Assembly (NCBI RefSeq): GCF_900683735.1
Contig: NZ_LR215979.1
Coordinates: 434,001-498,000, forward strand
DNA length: 64,000 nucleotides
DNA from: Fusobacterium ulcerans ATCC 49185
Lineage (GTDB): Bacteria > Fusobacteriota > Fusobacteriia > Fusobacteriales > Fusobacteriaceae
Direction of reading: 5' to 3'
Under the pieces are notes generated by a model, which was given only the letters and a program-made list of their open reading frames with translations, was not told where the DNA came from and made no database searches. The translations under genes were made by a program, and so were the position numbers. Below, piece after piece: positions 34,720 through 44,400 of the stretch (positions within the stretch are counted from its first letter, which is position 1; each line of letters starts with the position of its first letter).

Positions 34720-35814
34720 ATGAAAAAATCTTTATTGTTAGTTGGTGCATTCTTAACAGTTGCAGCAATGGCACAAGCTAAAGAAGTTGTACCTGCTCCA
34801 GTTGTAGTAACAGAAGCACCAGTACAAATCGTTGAAAAAGAAGTTATTGTCTACAGAGACAGAGCACCAGTAGGATTCAGACCAAATGGATATGTAGATT
34901 TACAATACAGATGGTATGGAGAAGTTGAAAACAAAGAAAACGGTGAAGATCGTTGGGCAGGAAAAACTAACTATTCAAGAACTCAGTTAATGGGAAAAAT
35001 CAACATGACTGAAAATCAAGCTTTTGAATACAGAATCAGAAACTATAACAGTGTTTCAGAAAAAGAAGGAACTGGAAAAAATGGTACTGATACAAGATTA
35101 AGATATTTCTATAATCATGGAAATGTAGGAGATTCTAATGTAAACTTTACATCAAGACTTCACTACAGAGACAGAGATGATACTAATGGTCATCAAGAAT
35201 TAGAATATCAAGCAAGATTTAACTTTGCTGAGTACATGTTCAATGGCGATTTTGTAAAAACTACTAATTTCGTAGTTGCTCCAAAATATCGTTATGAATG
35301 GGGATCAGGAAATGATAACAAATATGATAATCAACTTGGTGTAGATTTATACACAATGCATGAATTACCATGGGGATTCTCATTTGAGTTCAACTTATAT
35401 GCAACTCAACATTTCTATGGAGATGATCAAGGATTTGACAATGGTAGAGATATGGAAGACAAAAACTTTACACTAGATATGGAAGCATACATCTACAATA
35501 CAACTAACCTATATACTAATGGGGATGTTACTATTGACTTCAACTTTGAAGGAGGATATGATCCATACACTTGGTCTAAAGAAAAAATGTTTAACAAATC
35601 TGGTGGATATTTAGGAAACTATGGAGATGACAATGCTAGCTATTCACTTTATGCATTACCAACAGTTCAAGTTAATTACCAAGTTACTCCTAGCTTAAAA
35701 GTTTATGCAGCAGCTGGAGCAGAGTATAGAAACTGGGGAATTGACAATGAAAATTCAGCAAGAGACTGGAGATGGCAGCCAACTGTATTCGCAGGATTCA
35801 GATCAACATTCTAG
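34720..35814 (+). CDS. FomA-like outer-membrane porin 2
   Basis: 364 residues, paralogue of the preceding gene. The signal peptide is identical in residues 1-20, and the linker and first strand (GFRPNGYVDLQYRWYGE) are nearly so; the strands and loops diverge in the middle and reconverge at FEGGYDPY and at AGAEYRNWG. Ends in Phe (FAGFRSTF). Same G-rich RBS AGGGGGT. Independent leader and terminator suggest the two porins are transcribed separately and could be expressed under different conditions. Confidence 0.85.
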   Translation: MKKSLLLVGAFLTVAAMAQAKEVVPAPVVVTEAPVQIVEKEVIVYRDRAPVGFRPNGYVDLQYRWYGEVENKENGEDRWAGKTNYSRTQLMGKINMTENQAFEYRIRNYNSVSEKEGTGKNGTDTRLRYFYNHGNVGDSNVNFTSRLHYRDRDDTNGHQELEYQARFNFAEYMFNGDFVKTTNFVVAPKYRYEWGSGNDNKYDNQLGVDLYTMHELPWGFSFEFNLYATQHFYGDDQGFDNGRDMEDKNFTLDMEAYIYNTTNLYTNGDVTIDFNFEGGYDPYTWSKEKMFNKSGGYLGNYGDDNASYSLYALPTVQVNYQVTPSLKVYAAAGAEYRNWGIDNENSARDWRWQPTVFAGFRSTF

Positions 35815-35882
35815 TGAATACAATATGTTAGGTTACTACATTACAACTTAGGACATTCTTAACTAACCAACATTATAAAGGG

Positions 35883-35922
35883 GAGTTAGCCAAAGCTTTT
35901 ATTTTGGTTAACTCTTTTTTTC
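35883..35922 (+). terminator. Rho-independent terminator after porin 2
   Basis: GAGTTAGCCAAA (35883-35894) pairs with TTTTGGTTAACTC (35902-35914), followed by seven or more T. A further weak hairpin lies between the stop codon and this stem. Confidence 0.85.
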
Positions 35923-35989
35923 TTATATATTTGAAAAAAATAAAATAGAGATGTAAAATAAGATATAAAAATGGGAGGACAATAAATAT

Positions 35990-36652
35990 ATGAAAAAAAT
36001 TTTAATAGTAGAAGATGAAATGGAGATAAGAAATATTCTGAAGTTGTATCTTCTAAAGGAAGGTTATGATGTGACGGAAGCAGAAGATGGAGAGGTGGCA
36101 ATAAAACTTTTTTATGAAAAACCTTTTGATTTGGTGATACTTGATATAATGCTTCCTAAAAAAGATGGATGGAGTGTTTTAAGAGAAATAAAAAAATATA
36201 GCTCAGTTCCTGTTATGATATTATCTGCAAGAGATGATGATGAAGATGAATTGTTTGGTTTTGAAATAGGAACAGATGAATATATCACTAAACCTTTTAA
36301 TAATAAAATACTTTTAGCAAGAATAAAAGCTCTTATAAAAAATACAAGTAATAATACAGATCACATTATCGAGTTAGGAAAAATAATTATTAATGATACA
36401 TCTCATACAGTGACAGTAGATGGAGAAGAAGTTATTTTAGCACCTAAAGAATATGAGCTTCTAATATACCTTATAAAGAATCATAAAATTGCTTTGAGCA
36501 GAGATAAAATGCTCACTGAGGTATGGGGATATGATTTTCCTGGAAGTGATAGAACAATAGATACGCACATAAAAAACTTAAGAAAAAAACTGGGAGAAGA
36601 ATGTATAAAAACTGTTAGAGGAATAGGTTATAAATTTGAAATAAAGAATTAG
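35990..36652 (+). CDS. OmpR/PhoB family response regulator
   Basis: 220 residues. Receiver domain 1 to about 118 with acidic pocket EDE (8-10), phospho-acceptor Asp52 in LVILDIMLPK, and Lys in the YITKPF block near 102. The OmpR-type winged helix follows (about 128-218) with ILAPKEYELLIYLIKN and GSDRTIDTHIKNLRKKLG. RBS GGGAGG. It pairs with the histidine kinase 16 bases downstream. Location beside the porins is suggestive of envelope control but proves nothing. Confidence 0.92.
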   Translation: MKKILIVEDEMEIRNILKLYLLKEGYDVTEAEDGEVAIKLFYEKPFDLVILDIMLPKKDGWSVLREIKKYSSVPVMILSARDDDEDELFGFEIGTDEYITKPFNNKILLARIKALIKNTSNNTDHIIELGKIIINDTSHTVTVDGEEVILAPKEYELLIYLIKNHKIALSRDKMLTEVWGYDFPGSDRTIDTHIKNLRKKLGEECIKTVRGIGYKFEIKN

Positions 36653-36668
36653 GAGGAACAGTTATTTA

Positions 36669-38057
36669 ATGAAAAAAATTTTTTATAAAATATTCTTTGC
36701 GTTTATTGTAATCTCTTATCTTCCGTTGATAGTGATATATTATTTTAACTTTTTGTATATGGATAAATACATTGTTCAAAATACAAAAGAACAGCTTATA
36801 AAAGTATCCGAAGAAATTTCTATTAAAGATATTCCTCTGGATAGAATAATAGAGAGTAAAGAGAATAAGGACATAAAAGTTGCATATATAAATTTTTCAC
36901 ATTCTAAAAAAGAAAGTGAACTTTTTAATTATTTTAATAAAACTGAAATAAAAGCGAATTTAGAGAAACTCCATACTGGAGATTATACAATAAGACTGAC
37001 AAGTATGACAGACTTTCTTAATTATTTTCTACTTATAAAGAAAATTTCGGACACAGAATTTTTGGTAATTATATCTCCAACCATAGTTCCAAATGTAGTC
37101 ACAAAAATGATGTCATCTTTTTATTTGGATTTATCAGCCTTTATAGTACCAATACTCTTTGTTTTAGCATATATTTTCTCAAAATATTTTTCTGATCCTA
37201 TTGTGACTTTAGAAAAAATATCATCTAAAATATCAAAATTGGATTTTTCATCAAATATAGATTTTAAATATAATAATGAATTGGAAACTCTAGGAAATAA
37301 TTTAAAGAGAATGTCTGAAAAATTAAAAAATAATATAGATGAATTAAATGATTTAAATTCACAAATGAAAATAGAATTGAAAGAAAAAGAGAAATTAATA
37401 AACTTTGAAAAAGATTTTATGCGTTCAATAGGACATGAATTGAAAACACCTATTGCCATAATTAATGGATATATAGAAGCTCTCCAAGATGATATAATAT
37501 CAGATGAAGAAAAAGGAAATGTGTATTCGATCATATATAATGAAGGGATATTTCTTGATAAACTTATAAAGAACTTAAATACATATTTAAAATATGAATT
37601 TAGTTTTTCAGATGAAAGTTATGAAGAATTTCATTTAAAAGACATTTTAGAAGAAAAATTGAATAAATATAATCTTGATTTTATTAAAAAGGATATTGAA
37701 TTAATAACTGATATAGATGAAGATACAATTTTTATTGATAAATATCGCATATCAATTATTTTAAATAATCTTTTTACTAATGCAATTACCTATGTAGATG
37801 ATAGAAAAGTGATAGAAATAGAATTTAAAAATAAAATTTTGAAAATATCAAATAGTTCTGAATTTATACCAGAAGAAAAATTTAAAAATATTTTCAGACC
37901 GTTTTATAAACTTGATTCTTCCAGAAACAGAAAATATGGTGGAGCAGGGTTAGGACTTTCTATAGTAAAAAATATATTAACAAGTTTAAATCTAGAACAT
38001 AGCCTTGTTTTTAATAGCGAAAAAAATTATGTTATATTTACAATTAAATTTAATTAA
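36669..38057 (+). CDS. sensor histidine kinase
   Basis: 462 residues. Two membrane helices (about 8-30 and 152-172) bracket a short periplasmic sensor of about 120 residues. A HAMP-like linker (173-225), a coiled coil, then the H box with His256 in FMRSIGHELKTP, N box LNNLFTNAITYV and G box YGGAGLGLSIVKNI near 430. Partner of the preceding response regulator. Followed by a long hairpin terminator region. Confidence 0.92.
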   Translation: MKKIFYKIFFAFIVISYLPLIVIYYFNFLYMDKYIVQNTKEQLIKVSEEISIKDIPLDRIIESKENKDIKVAYINFSHSKKESELFNYFNKTEIKANLEKLHTGDYTIRLTSMTDFLNYFLLIKKISDTEFLVIISPTIVPNVVTKMMSSFYLDLSAFIVPILFVLAYIFSKYFSDPIVTLEKISSKISKLDFSSNIDFKYNNELETLGNNLKRMSEKLKNNIDELNDLNSQMKIELKEKEKLINFEKDFMRSIGHELKTPIAIINGYIEALQDDIISDEEKGNVYSIIYNEGIFLDKLIKNLNTYLKYEFSFSDESYEEFHLKDILEEKLNKYNLDFIKKDIELITDIDEDTIFIDKYRISIILNNLFTNAITYVDDRKVIEIEFKNKILKISNSSEFIPEEKFKNIFRPFYKLDSSRNRKYGGAGLGLSIVKNILTSLNLEHSLVFNSEKNYVIFTIKFN

Positions 38058-38066
38058 AAAAAGTTC

Positions 38067-38097
38067 TTGACCCTCAAGTAGCTTTATAGTTTAAAAT
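38067..38097 (+). promoter_or_regulatory. MerR-type promoter element with 19-bp spacer
   Basis: TTGACC (38067-38072), exactly 19 bases, TAAAAT (38092-38097). The spacer holds CTCAAGTAGCTTTATAG, a degenerate dyad. A 23-base stretch here matches the one upstream of the second efflux operon (45103-45125) at all but one position. Over-long spacers with a dyad are the hallmark of MerR-activated promoters. Confidence 0.6.
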
Positions 38098-38176
38098 TAA
38101 TGTTGTTTTAGAAAACAATTTTCTCTACTTAGCTGAAATTCTTAGTTTTCTAAATTTTACAACATTAATTTTTTTT
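38095..38176 (+). terminator. long-stem terminator of the two-component operon
   Basis: Outer stem AATTAATGTTG (38095-38105) with CAACATTAATT (38160-38170), inner stem TTTAGAAAAC (38107-38116) with GTTTTCTAAA (38145-38154), then a run of T. The left outer arm overlaps the -10 and the predicted start site of the MerR-type promoter. Confidence 0.7.
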
Positions 38177-38200
38177 ATTTTTTGAAATGATAAAAAAAGA

Positions 38201-38250
38201 TTGACTTATTAGTCAATAAGGTGTAGAATTTAGCATGACTTGTTGGTCAA
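38201..38250 (+). promoter_or_regulatory. TetR-family operators and promoter of the efflux operon
   Basis: TTGACT (38201-38206), 17 bases, TAGAAT (38224-38229). Two inverted repeats with the same half sites: TTGACTTATTAGTCAA (38201-38216) covering the -35, and ATGACTTGTTGGTCAA (38235-38250) downstream of the -10. Centres are 34 bases apart. They lie just before the TetR gene, so autorepression is likely. Confidence 0.7.
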
Positions 38251-38271
38251 AAAAATTATAAGGAGCAGGGT

Positions 38272-38910
38272 ATGCCAGTCATGGGAAAAAGGGAGCAGTT
38301 ATTGGAGGCTGCAACAAAACTTATACTAAAAAAAGGTTACTCTCATACTTCAGTAGAAGATATAACTAATGAGATGGGAATAGCTAAGGGGAGTTTTTAT
38401 ACTTATTTTAAATCTAAAAACTTATTATTACAGACTATTGCAGAGAAAAAAATAGAAGAAATGGTGGAAAAACAGGATGGTATTCTTGAGAATAGTCTTT
38501 CCTTTGAAGAAACTTTAAAGAATATTATTCTGGTAAGACTTAAGTTTTCTCATGAAAGCATGAAAAGAGAACTTGTACTGATAAGTCTAATAAAAAATAT
38601 AGAAGCTTTAAGTCCTGAAAATAGGGAAATATTAAAAAAAATAGAGCAGATAAATATTGATTTTATAAAAAAAATGCTTATAAAATTTAAAAAAGAATTA
38701 ACTGCTGAAGAAAAAGATTTTCAAAAATATTCAGAACTTATAAGTGCAATAATAAGAGAATTTAAAGTAGTAAGTTTTTTTCTAGACAGAGGGAATAATG
38801 AAAATATTTTTATTCAAGATTTTGATGTAGTAATAGAAAAAATGAATAATGAAAAACTTAATGAAGGAATAGATTTTATTTACACATGTATTTTAAAAAT
38901 ATTAAAATAG
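38272..38910 (+). CDS. TetR/AcrR family transcriptional regulator
   Basis: 212 residues. N-terminal helix-turn-helix: REQLLEAATKLILKKGYSHTSVEDITNEMGIAKGSFYTYFKSKNLLLQTI (about residues 5-55). The C-terminal ligand domain is helical and unassigned. RBS AAGGAG 6 bases before the ATG; ATG 38281 is an alternative. First gene of the TolC-MFP-RND operon and preceded by two matching palindromes, so it most likely represses the pump operon until an inducer binds. Confidence 0.9.
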   Translation: MPVMGKREQLLEAATKLILKKGYSHTSVEDITNEMGIAKGSFYTYFKSKNLLLQTIAEKKIEEMVEKQDGILENSLSFEETLKNIILVRLKFSHESMKRELVLISLIKNIEALSPENREILKKIEQINIDFIKKMLIKFKKELTAEEKDFQKYSELISAIIREFKVVSFFLDRGNNENIFIQDFDVVIEKMNNEKLNEGIDFIYTCILKILK

Positions 38911-38947
38911 TTTTAAAGATTATTTATATATATTCAGGAGGTTAGTA

Positions 38948-40219
38948 ATGAAAAAAATATTGGGATTACTTTTAATATTAAGTAGTTCTGTGTTCGCTAG
39001 AGAGATCACTCTAGACCAGGCTATACAAATGTCATTGGAGAATAGTAAAGAGATTAAAATTTCAGAGAAAGATGTTGAAGTATCAAAATTAAAAGTAGGA
39101 ATGGCATTCAAAGATGCATTGCCAAGTGTTGTATATAGTGGAACATATACTAGAGGTGAATCTGACCGCAAGATGTATAGACATGGATGGGAAGATCAGG
39201 TAGAAAGAAAGGGTGGATACACTCAGACTATATCTATATCACAGCCATTATTTCAAGGTGGAGCTGTTATTGGAGGAATAAAAGGAGCTAAAGCTTATAA
39301 AACAATAGCTAATCTTTTATATTTAGGAGAAAGAAGAGATACAAGACTTAGAACTATTCAAAATTATTCTAATATTGTTAAATACCAAAAGGATTTAGAG
39401 GCATTAGAAGCTTCAAAAAAAGAATTGCAGGCAAGATATGACAAACAAAAGGCACAATTGGATTTAAGACTTATTACAAAAACAGATTTATTAAAAACTG
39501 AATATTCACTTTTAGAAGTTGAATCACAAATTATTGGAACAAAAAATGGAATAACTATTGAAAAAGAAAATCTTAAGATAAAAACAGGAATTCCAAAACA
39601 TGAAGATGTATCAGTAGTAGACTTTGATGTTCCTATGTATCTAAGCAGAAATATAAACTTCAAAGCAGACTTGGATCAGGCTATGAATGAGAGTATAAAT
39701 GCTTTGGTGGCTAAGAACTATGTAGAAGCAGCAGATGCTTCAAAAATGGTGTCAAGGGCAGATATGCTTCCTAAAGTAAATGCTTTCGCAAGTTATGGGA
39801 CATCAGAAAGAACAAAATACAATCCAACAATAGATGAAGCTGAATGGAGAGGCGGAGTACAGGTAACATGGAATGTATTTGAGTTTGGAAAGAACTATGA
39901 TAGCTATAAAGTCGCAGCAATAGGAAAAGAACAGGAAATGTTGAGAGAAAAAGTTTCAAAGGATAGTATTGATATAAATGTAACTGATGCCTATTTAGAG
40001 TTAATCAGAATGGAAAAGGAAAGAGATTCTAAAGAAAGAGCAATGGAAGCAGCAATAGAGAACTTCAGAATGGATCAGGAAAGATATGATGCAGGATTGA
40101 TTTCAACAGTAGATTATTTATTATCTGAGTCACAAGTAAGAGAAGCAAAAGTATCATATAATCAGGTAGTAATAGATTATTTGTATGCATTTGAAAAATA
40201 TAGATCATTACTTATTTAA
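38948..40219 (+). CDS. TolC family outer-membrane efflux protein
   Basis: 423 residues. Signal peptide ending in VFA-RE (about residue 17), then the OEP pattern of two repeats: ITLDQAIQMSLENSKEIKISEKDVEVSKLKVGMAFKDALPSV and, in the second, ...MNESINALVAKNYVEAADASKMVSRADMLPKVNAFASYG. It also has the SQPLFQGG and VTWNVFEFG blocks. It forms the trimeric exit duct for RND pumps. RBS AGGAGG. It is the only TolC gene in the window and may serve both RND systems. Confidence 0.92.
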   Translation: MKKILGLLLILSSSVFAREITLDQAIQMSLENSKEIKISEKDVEVSKLKVGMAFKDALPSVVYSGTYTRGESDRKMYRHGWEDQVERKGGYTQTISISQPLFQGGAVIGGIKGAKAYKTIANLLYLGERRDTRLRTIQNYSNIVKYQKDLEALEASKKELQARYDKQKAQLDLRLITKTDLLKTEYSLLEVESQIIGTKNGITIEKENLKIKTGIPKHEDVSVVDFDVPMYLSRNINFKADLDQAMNESINALVAKNYVEAADASKMVSRADMLPKVNAFASYGTSERTKYNPTIDEAEWRGGVQVTWNVFEFGKNYDSYKVAAIGKEQEMLREKVSKDSIDINVTDAYLELIRMEKERDSKERAMEAAIENFRMDQERYDAGLISTVDYLLSESQVREAKVSYNQVVIDYLYAFEKYRSLLI

Positions 40220-40265
40220 TAAAAATACATATAAAATTTCTACGTGAACAATTGCTTATACTTTT

Positions 40266-40314
40266 AAAAAAGTTTTATAAGGTAATTCCGTATCTTTTAA
40301 AACTTTTTTAAATT
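40266..40314 (+). terminator. intra-operon hairpin between tolC-type and MFP genes
   Basis: Nineteen-position stem: AAAAAAGTTTTATAAGGTA pairs with TATCTTTTAAAACTTTTTT at 17 perfect positions plus one G-U, followed by A/T. It may be a partial terminator or an RNA processing/stability element that lowers pump expression relative to TolC. Confidence 0.55.
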
Positions 40315-40386
40315 TGCTCATATAGATAATTTGGAATTAAAGATTAAATTTGGAATTAATTATTAGGAATTTTAGGAGGAGCAAGA

Positions 40387-41457
40387 ATGAAAAAAACAGG
40401 TTATTTAATATTACTTCTAATATTAGTTATGACAGGTTGTGGGAAAAAACAAGAAGAAGTGATAGAGAAAAAAGTTAAATATGTTATCACAGAACCTGCA
40501 ACAATGAGAAAAATGAATCAGGTATTTAAATCAGATGCTGTATTGGAACCTAAAAATAAAGTTGATCACAAAACTGAAAAAGGTGGAACGATAGAGAAGA
40601 TTCTAAAAAGAAATGGAGACGCAGTAAAAAAAGGTGAGCTTGTAATGGAACTTTCAGATGCTGCTACAGAATCAAGTTATTTTACAGCAAAAGCTAACTA
40701 TACATCAGCATTGTCTTCACTTAATATTGCAAAGAATAACTATCAAAAATTTAAGAATCTTTATGAAAAAGAGTTAGTATCTTATCTTGAATATGTAGGT
40801 TATGAAAATACTTATGTAAGTGCAAAAGGAAACTATGAAGCAGCTAAAGCTTCTTATGAAAATGCAAAAAGCGACTATGATAAATTATTCAGAAAAGCAG
40901 AAATAGATGGAATTGTAGGAAACCTTTTTGGAAAAGAAGGAAATGAAATATCATCAAGTGAAATTATATTCACAGTGGTAAATGATAAATCTATGGAAAC
41001 TTATGTGGGATTCCCAGCAGAGTGGCTTACTCAAATAAAAGTAGGACAGGATTTGGAAGTTGAAGTAGGAGCATTGGGTAAGAAATTTGTTGGAAAAATT
41101 TTAGAGATAAACCCAATTGCAGATTCAACAACTAAAAAATATATGATAAAAATAGCGGTTGATAATCCTGATAGAGTTATAAAAGATGGAATGTATTCAT
41201 ATGTAACTATTCCAGTAGGAGAAATCAATGTATTGTCAGTTTCAGATGAAGCAATATTTGTAAGAAACTTGCTAAGCTATGTATTTAAAGTAGAAGATGG
41301 AGTGGCAAAAAGAGTAGAGGTAAAAACAGGAGCTACAAATCTTCCATATACTGAAATTTCTTCAGATAATGTAAAAGAAGGAGATAGAATAGTAGTTAAA
41401 GGTATCTTCGGATTAGAAGAAGGAAATGAAGTAGAGGAAAATACAGAAGCAAAATAA
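40387..41457 (+). CDS. RND efflux periplasmic adaptor (MFP), lipoprotein
   Basis: 356 residues. Lipobox VMTGC (Cys18). Membrane fusion protein layout: lipoyl-like half-motif GGTIEKILKRNGDAVKKGELVMEL near residue 60-80, an alpha hairpin (about 95-160), second lipoyl half KAEIDGIVGN, and a beta-barrel domain with the P-x-A-D-S-x-T-K-K-Y pattern (PIADSTTKKYMIKI). Bridges the inner-membrane RND pump to TolC. RBS AGGAGG. Confidence 0.92.
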   Translation: MKKTGYLILLLILVMTGCGKKQEEVIEKKVKYVITEPATMRKMNQVFKSDAVLEPKNKVDHKTEKGGTIEKILKRNGDAVKKGELVMELSDAATESSYFTAKANYTSALSSLNIAKNNYQKFKNLYEKELVSYLEYVGYENTYVSAKGNYEAAKASYENAKSDYDKLFRKAEIDGIVGNLFGKEGNEISSSEIIFTVVNDKSMETYVGFPAEWLTQIKVGQDLEVEVGALGKKFVGKILEINPIADSTTKKYMIKIAVDNPDRVIKDGMYSYVTIPVGEINVLSVSDEAIFVRNLLSYVFKVEDGVAKRVEVKTGATNLPYTEISSDNVKEGDRIVVKGIFGLEEGNEVEENTEAK

Positions 41458-41492
41458 TATTTTAAATCAAAATTAATGAGGTGAATAAATAA

Positions 41493-44400
41493 ATGACTTT
41501 AGCAGGTTTATCAATACGTAGACCAGTTGCTACAACAATGATTATGATATCCGTTATGTTCATTGGATTAATGGCAATGTTTTCTATGAAATCAGAGCTT
41601 TTACCAAATATGAATATTCCAGTTGTTACAGTAAAAACAACATGGCAGGGAGCAGTAGCAGAAGATGTAGAAACACAGGTTACTAAAAAAATAGAAGAGA
41701 TACTTCCTAATGTTGAGGGGATAGATAAAATAGAATCAACATCAACTTATGGTGTATCAACTATAGTTGTAAAATTTGATTATGGAATTAATGCAGATGA
41801 AAAAGTAACAGAGATACAAAGGGAATTATCAAAGATAGAAAATGATCTTCCTAGTTCTGCTGATACACCAATTGCTAAAAAAGTAGAGGCAGGAACAGGA
41901 AATTTAACATTGGTAATAATGATGAGTGCTCCTAATAAAACAGAGCTAAGTAGTTTTGTTGAGGAATATTTGAAACCTAAATTTGAAAGTCTGCCTGGTA
42001 TAGGGCAAGTAAATGTATTTGGTAATCCAGATAAACAATTGCAAATTCAGATAGACAGTGACAAACTTGCAGCTTATGACCTTTCTCCAATGGAACTTTA
42101 TGATATGATAAGAGTATCAAGTTTAAATGTACCTTTAGGAACAATAAGTACAGGGTCTAAAGATGTAATTGTTAGATTTATGGGAGAATTAAACTATATA
42201 GATACTTTTAAAGATATGATTTTAAATAGCAATGGAAACACTTTAAGACTTAAAGATGTAGCTAATGTTGTACTGACTACAGAAGATCCAGATGATATTT
42301 CATATCTATCAGGAAAAGAATCAATAGCAGTAATCGTAGAAAAATCATCAGATGGAAGTACAATAGATTTGAATAAAAAAGCACTTGAAGCACTTGAAAG
42401 TCTGGAATCTATAATGCCTCCAGAAACTGTATATAATGTATTGCTTGATACATCTATAGACATTAACCAATCAATATCAAACGTTAGTGGAACAGCAGTA
42501 CAAGGACTTATTCTTGCAACAATAGTATTGTATTTGTTCTTGAAAAATATGAGAGCAACACTATTGGTATCAGCAGCTCTTCCAGTAGCAGTTATATTTA
42601 CATTTGCATTCCTTGCATTAAATGGAACATCTTTGAACTTAATATCTCTAATGGGATTATCAATAGGGGTAGGAATGCTGACAGATAACTCCGTTGTTGT
42701 TGTGGATAATATATATCGGCACATGACGGAATTGAAATCACCAGTAATGGAAGCATCAGATAATGCAACAACAGAAGTTGCTATGTCAGTTATAGCATCA
42801 GCTCTTACAACAATGGTTGTATTTATTCCTATATTGTTTATTCCAGGGATAGCAAGAGAGATATTTAGAGACCTGGCATATTCAATAATATTTTCAAACC
42901 TTGCAGCCATAATAGTTTCACTTACATTGATACCAATGCTTGCAAGCAGATTCCTTACAAATAAGGCAGATATTACAAAAGAAGGAAAAATATTTGGAAC
43001 AGTAAAAAGCAACTATTTAAAACTGATAAACTGGGCAGTAGACCATAGAGGAAAAACAGTTGGAATAACAGTACTTGTCTTTGTAATTTCAATGGTGACT
43101 GTACCAAGATTCTTGAAGATGGAATTTATGCCTAAACAAGACCAAGGTAGATATTCAATAGTTGCTGAGTTAGGAAAAGGACTTGATTTGGAAAAATCAA
43201 AAGCAATAGCTAAACAGATAGAAGATATAGTTATAAACGAACCTAATACTCAAAGTTACTTTACTATTGTTCAAAAGGACAGTTTTTCCATTAACGTTGA
43301 TATAGGAAAGAAAGATACAAGAAAAACTTCTGTATTTGATATAATTACTAAATTAAGACCAATTGTTGAAAAAATCCCTGATACAAGAACAAACTTGTCT
43401 GAAGATTTTGCAATGGGATCACAGCAGAGAGATGTACAGTTTGATATAGTTGGTTCTAATCTTAATGAAATAAAAGAGGTTGGAGCAAAGGTACTTACAG
43501 AAATAAAAAATTATCCAGGAGCAGTTGACGTAAAATCAACATTGGATCCAGGAAATATAGAAGCAAGGGTAGTACTTGACAGAGATAAAATCAAAAGTTA
43601 TGGAATCAATCCATCTGTAATTGCTCAGACATTGAGTTACTCAGTATTGGGAGGAGACAGAGGAGATACAGTAACTGTTAAGACTGGAGTAGAAGAAATA
43701 GATGTTATGGTAAGATTACCTAAAGAAAAAAGAAATGACATCAATGCTTTAAAAAATCTTAACATAAAAATAGATAGTGGAAAATTTATAAAACTATCTG
43801 ACGTTGCAGAAATAGTAATGGCAGAAGGATCATCAGAGATAAATAAAACAGATAGAATATATAGTGTAACAGTTTCTGCAAATGATGGCGGAGTGGGAAT
43901 GAAAGCTATTCAAGATAAACTTGTAGAAGCATATGAGAATGCTAATCCACCAAAATCAGTTGATTACAGATGGGGAGGAAACTCAGAAAACCTTAGTGAT
44001 GCAACAAGTCAGCTGGGATTTGCATTGGGAATTTCAATATTCTTGATATATGCATTACTAGCAGCACAGTTTGAGAACTTTGTACTTCCAGTAATAATCA
44101 TAGGTTCAATACCACTTGCACTGGTAGGTATAGTATGGGGGCTTTTATTAACTGGACAGCCTGTAGATATCATGGTTATGATAGGAGTTATACTTCTGGC
44201 AGGAGTGGTTGTAAACAATGCCATCGTACTGATTGACTTTATCAAGATGACCAGAGAAAGAGGAAGTGAGAGGCAGGAAGCAGTAATAGAATCTTGTAGA
44301 ACAAGACTTAGACCAATCCTTATGACAACTATGACAACAGTACTTGGAATGCTGCCATTATCATTAGGATTGGGAGAAGGTTCGGAAATATATAGAGGAA

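Noticed and set aside
42194-43012. 272-codon antisense ORF inside RND pump 1
   Set aside because: Mirror of a conserved coding region; composition follows codon positions of the sense gene. The same applies to the 199-codon ORF opposite the EamA gene and the ORFs opposite adiA.
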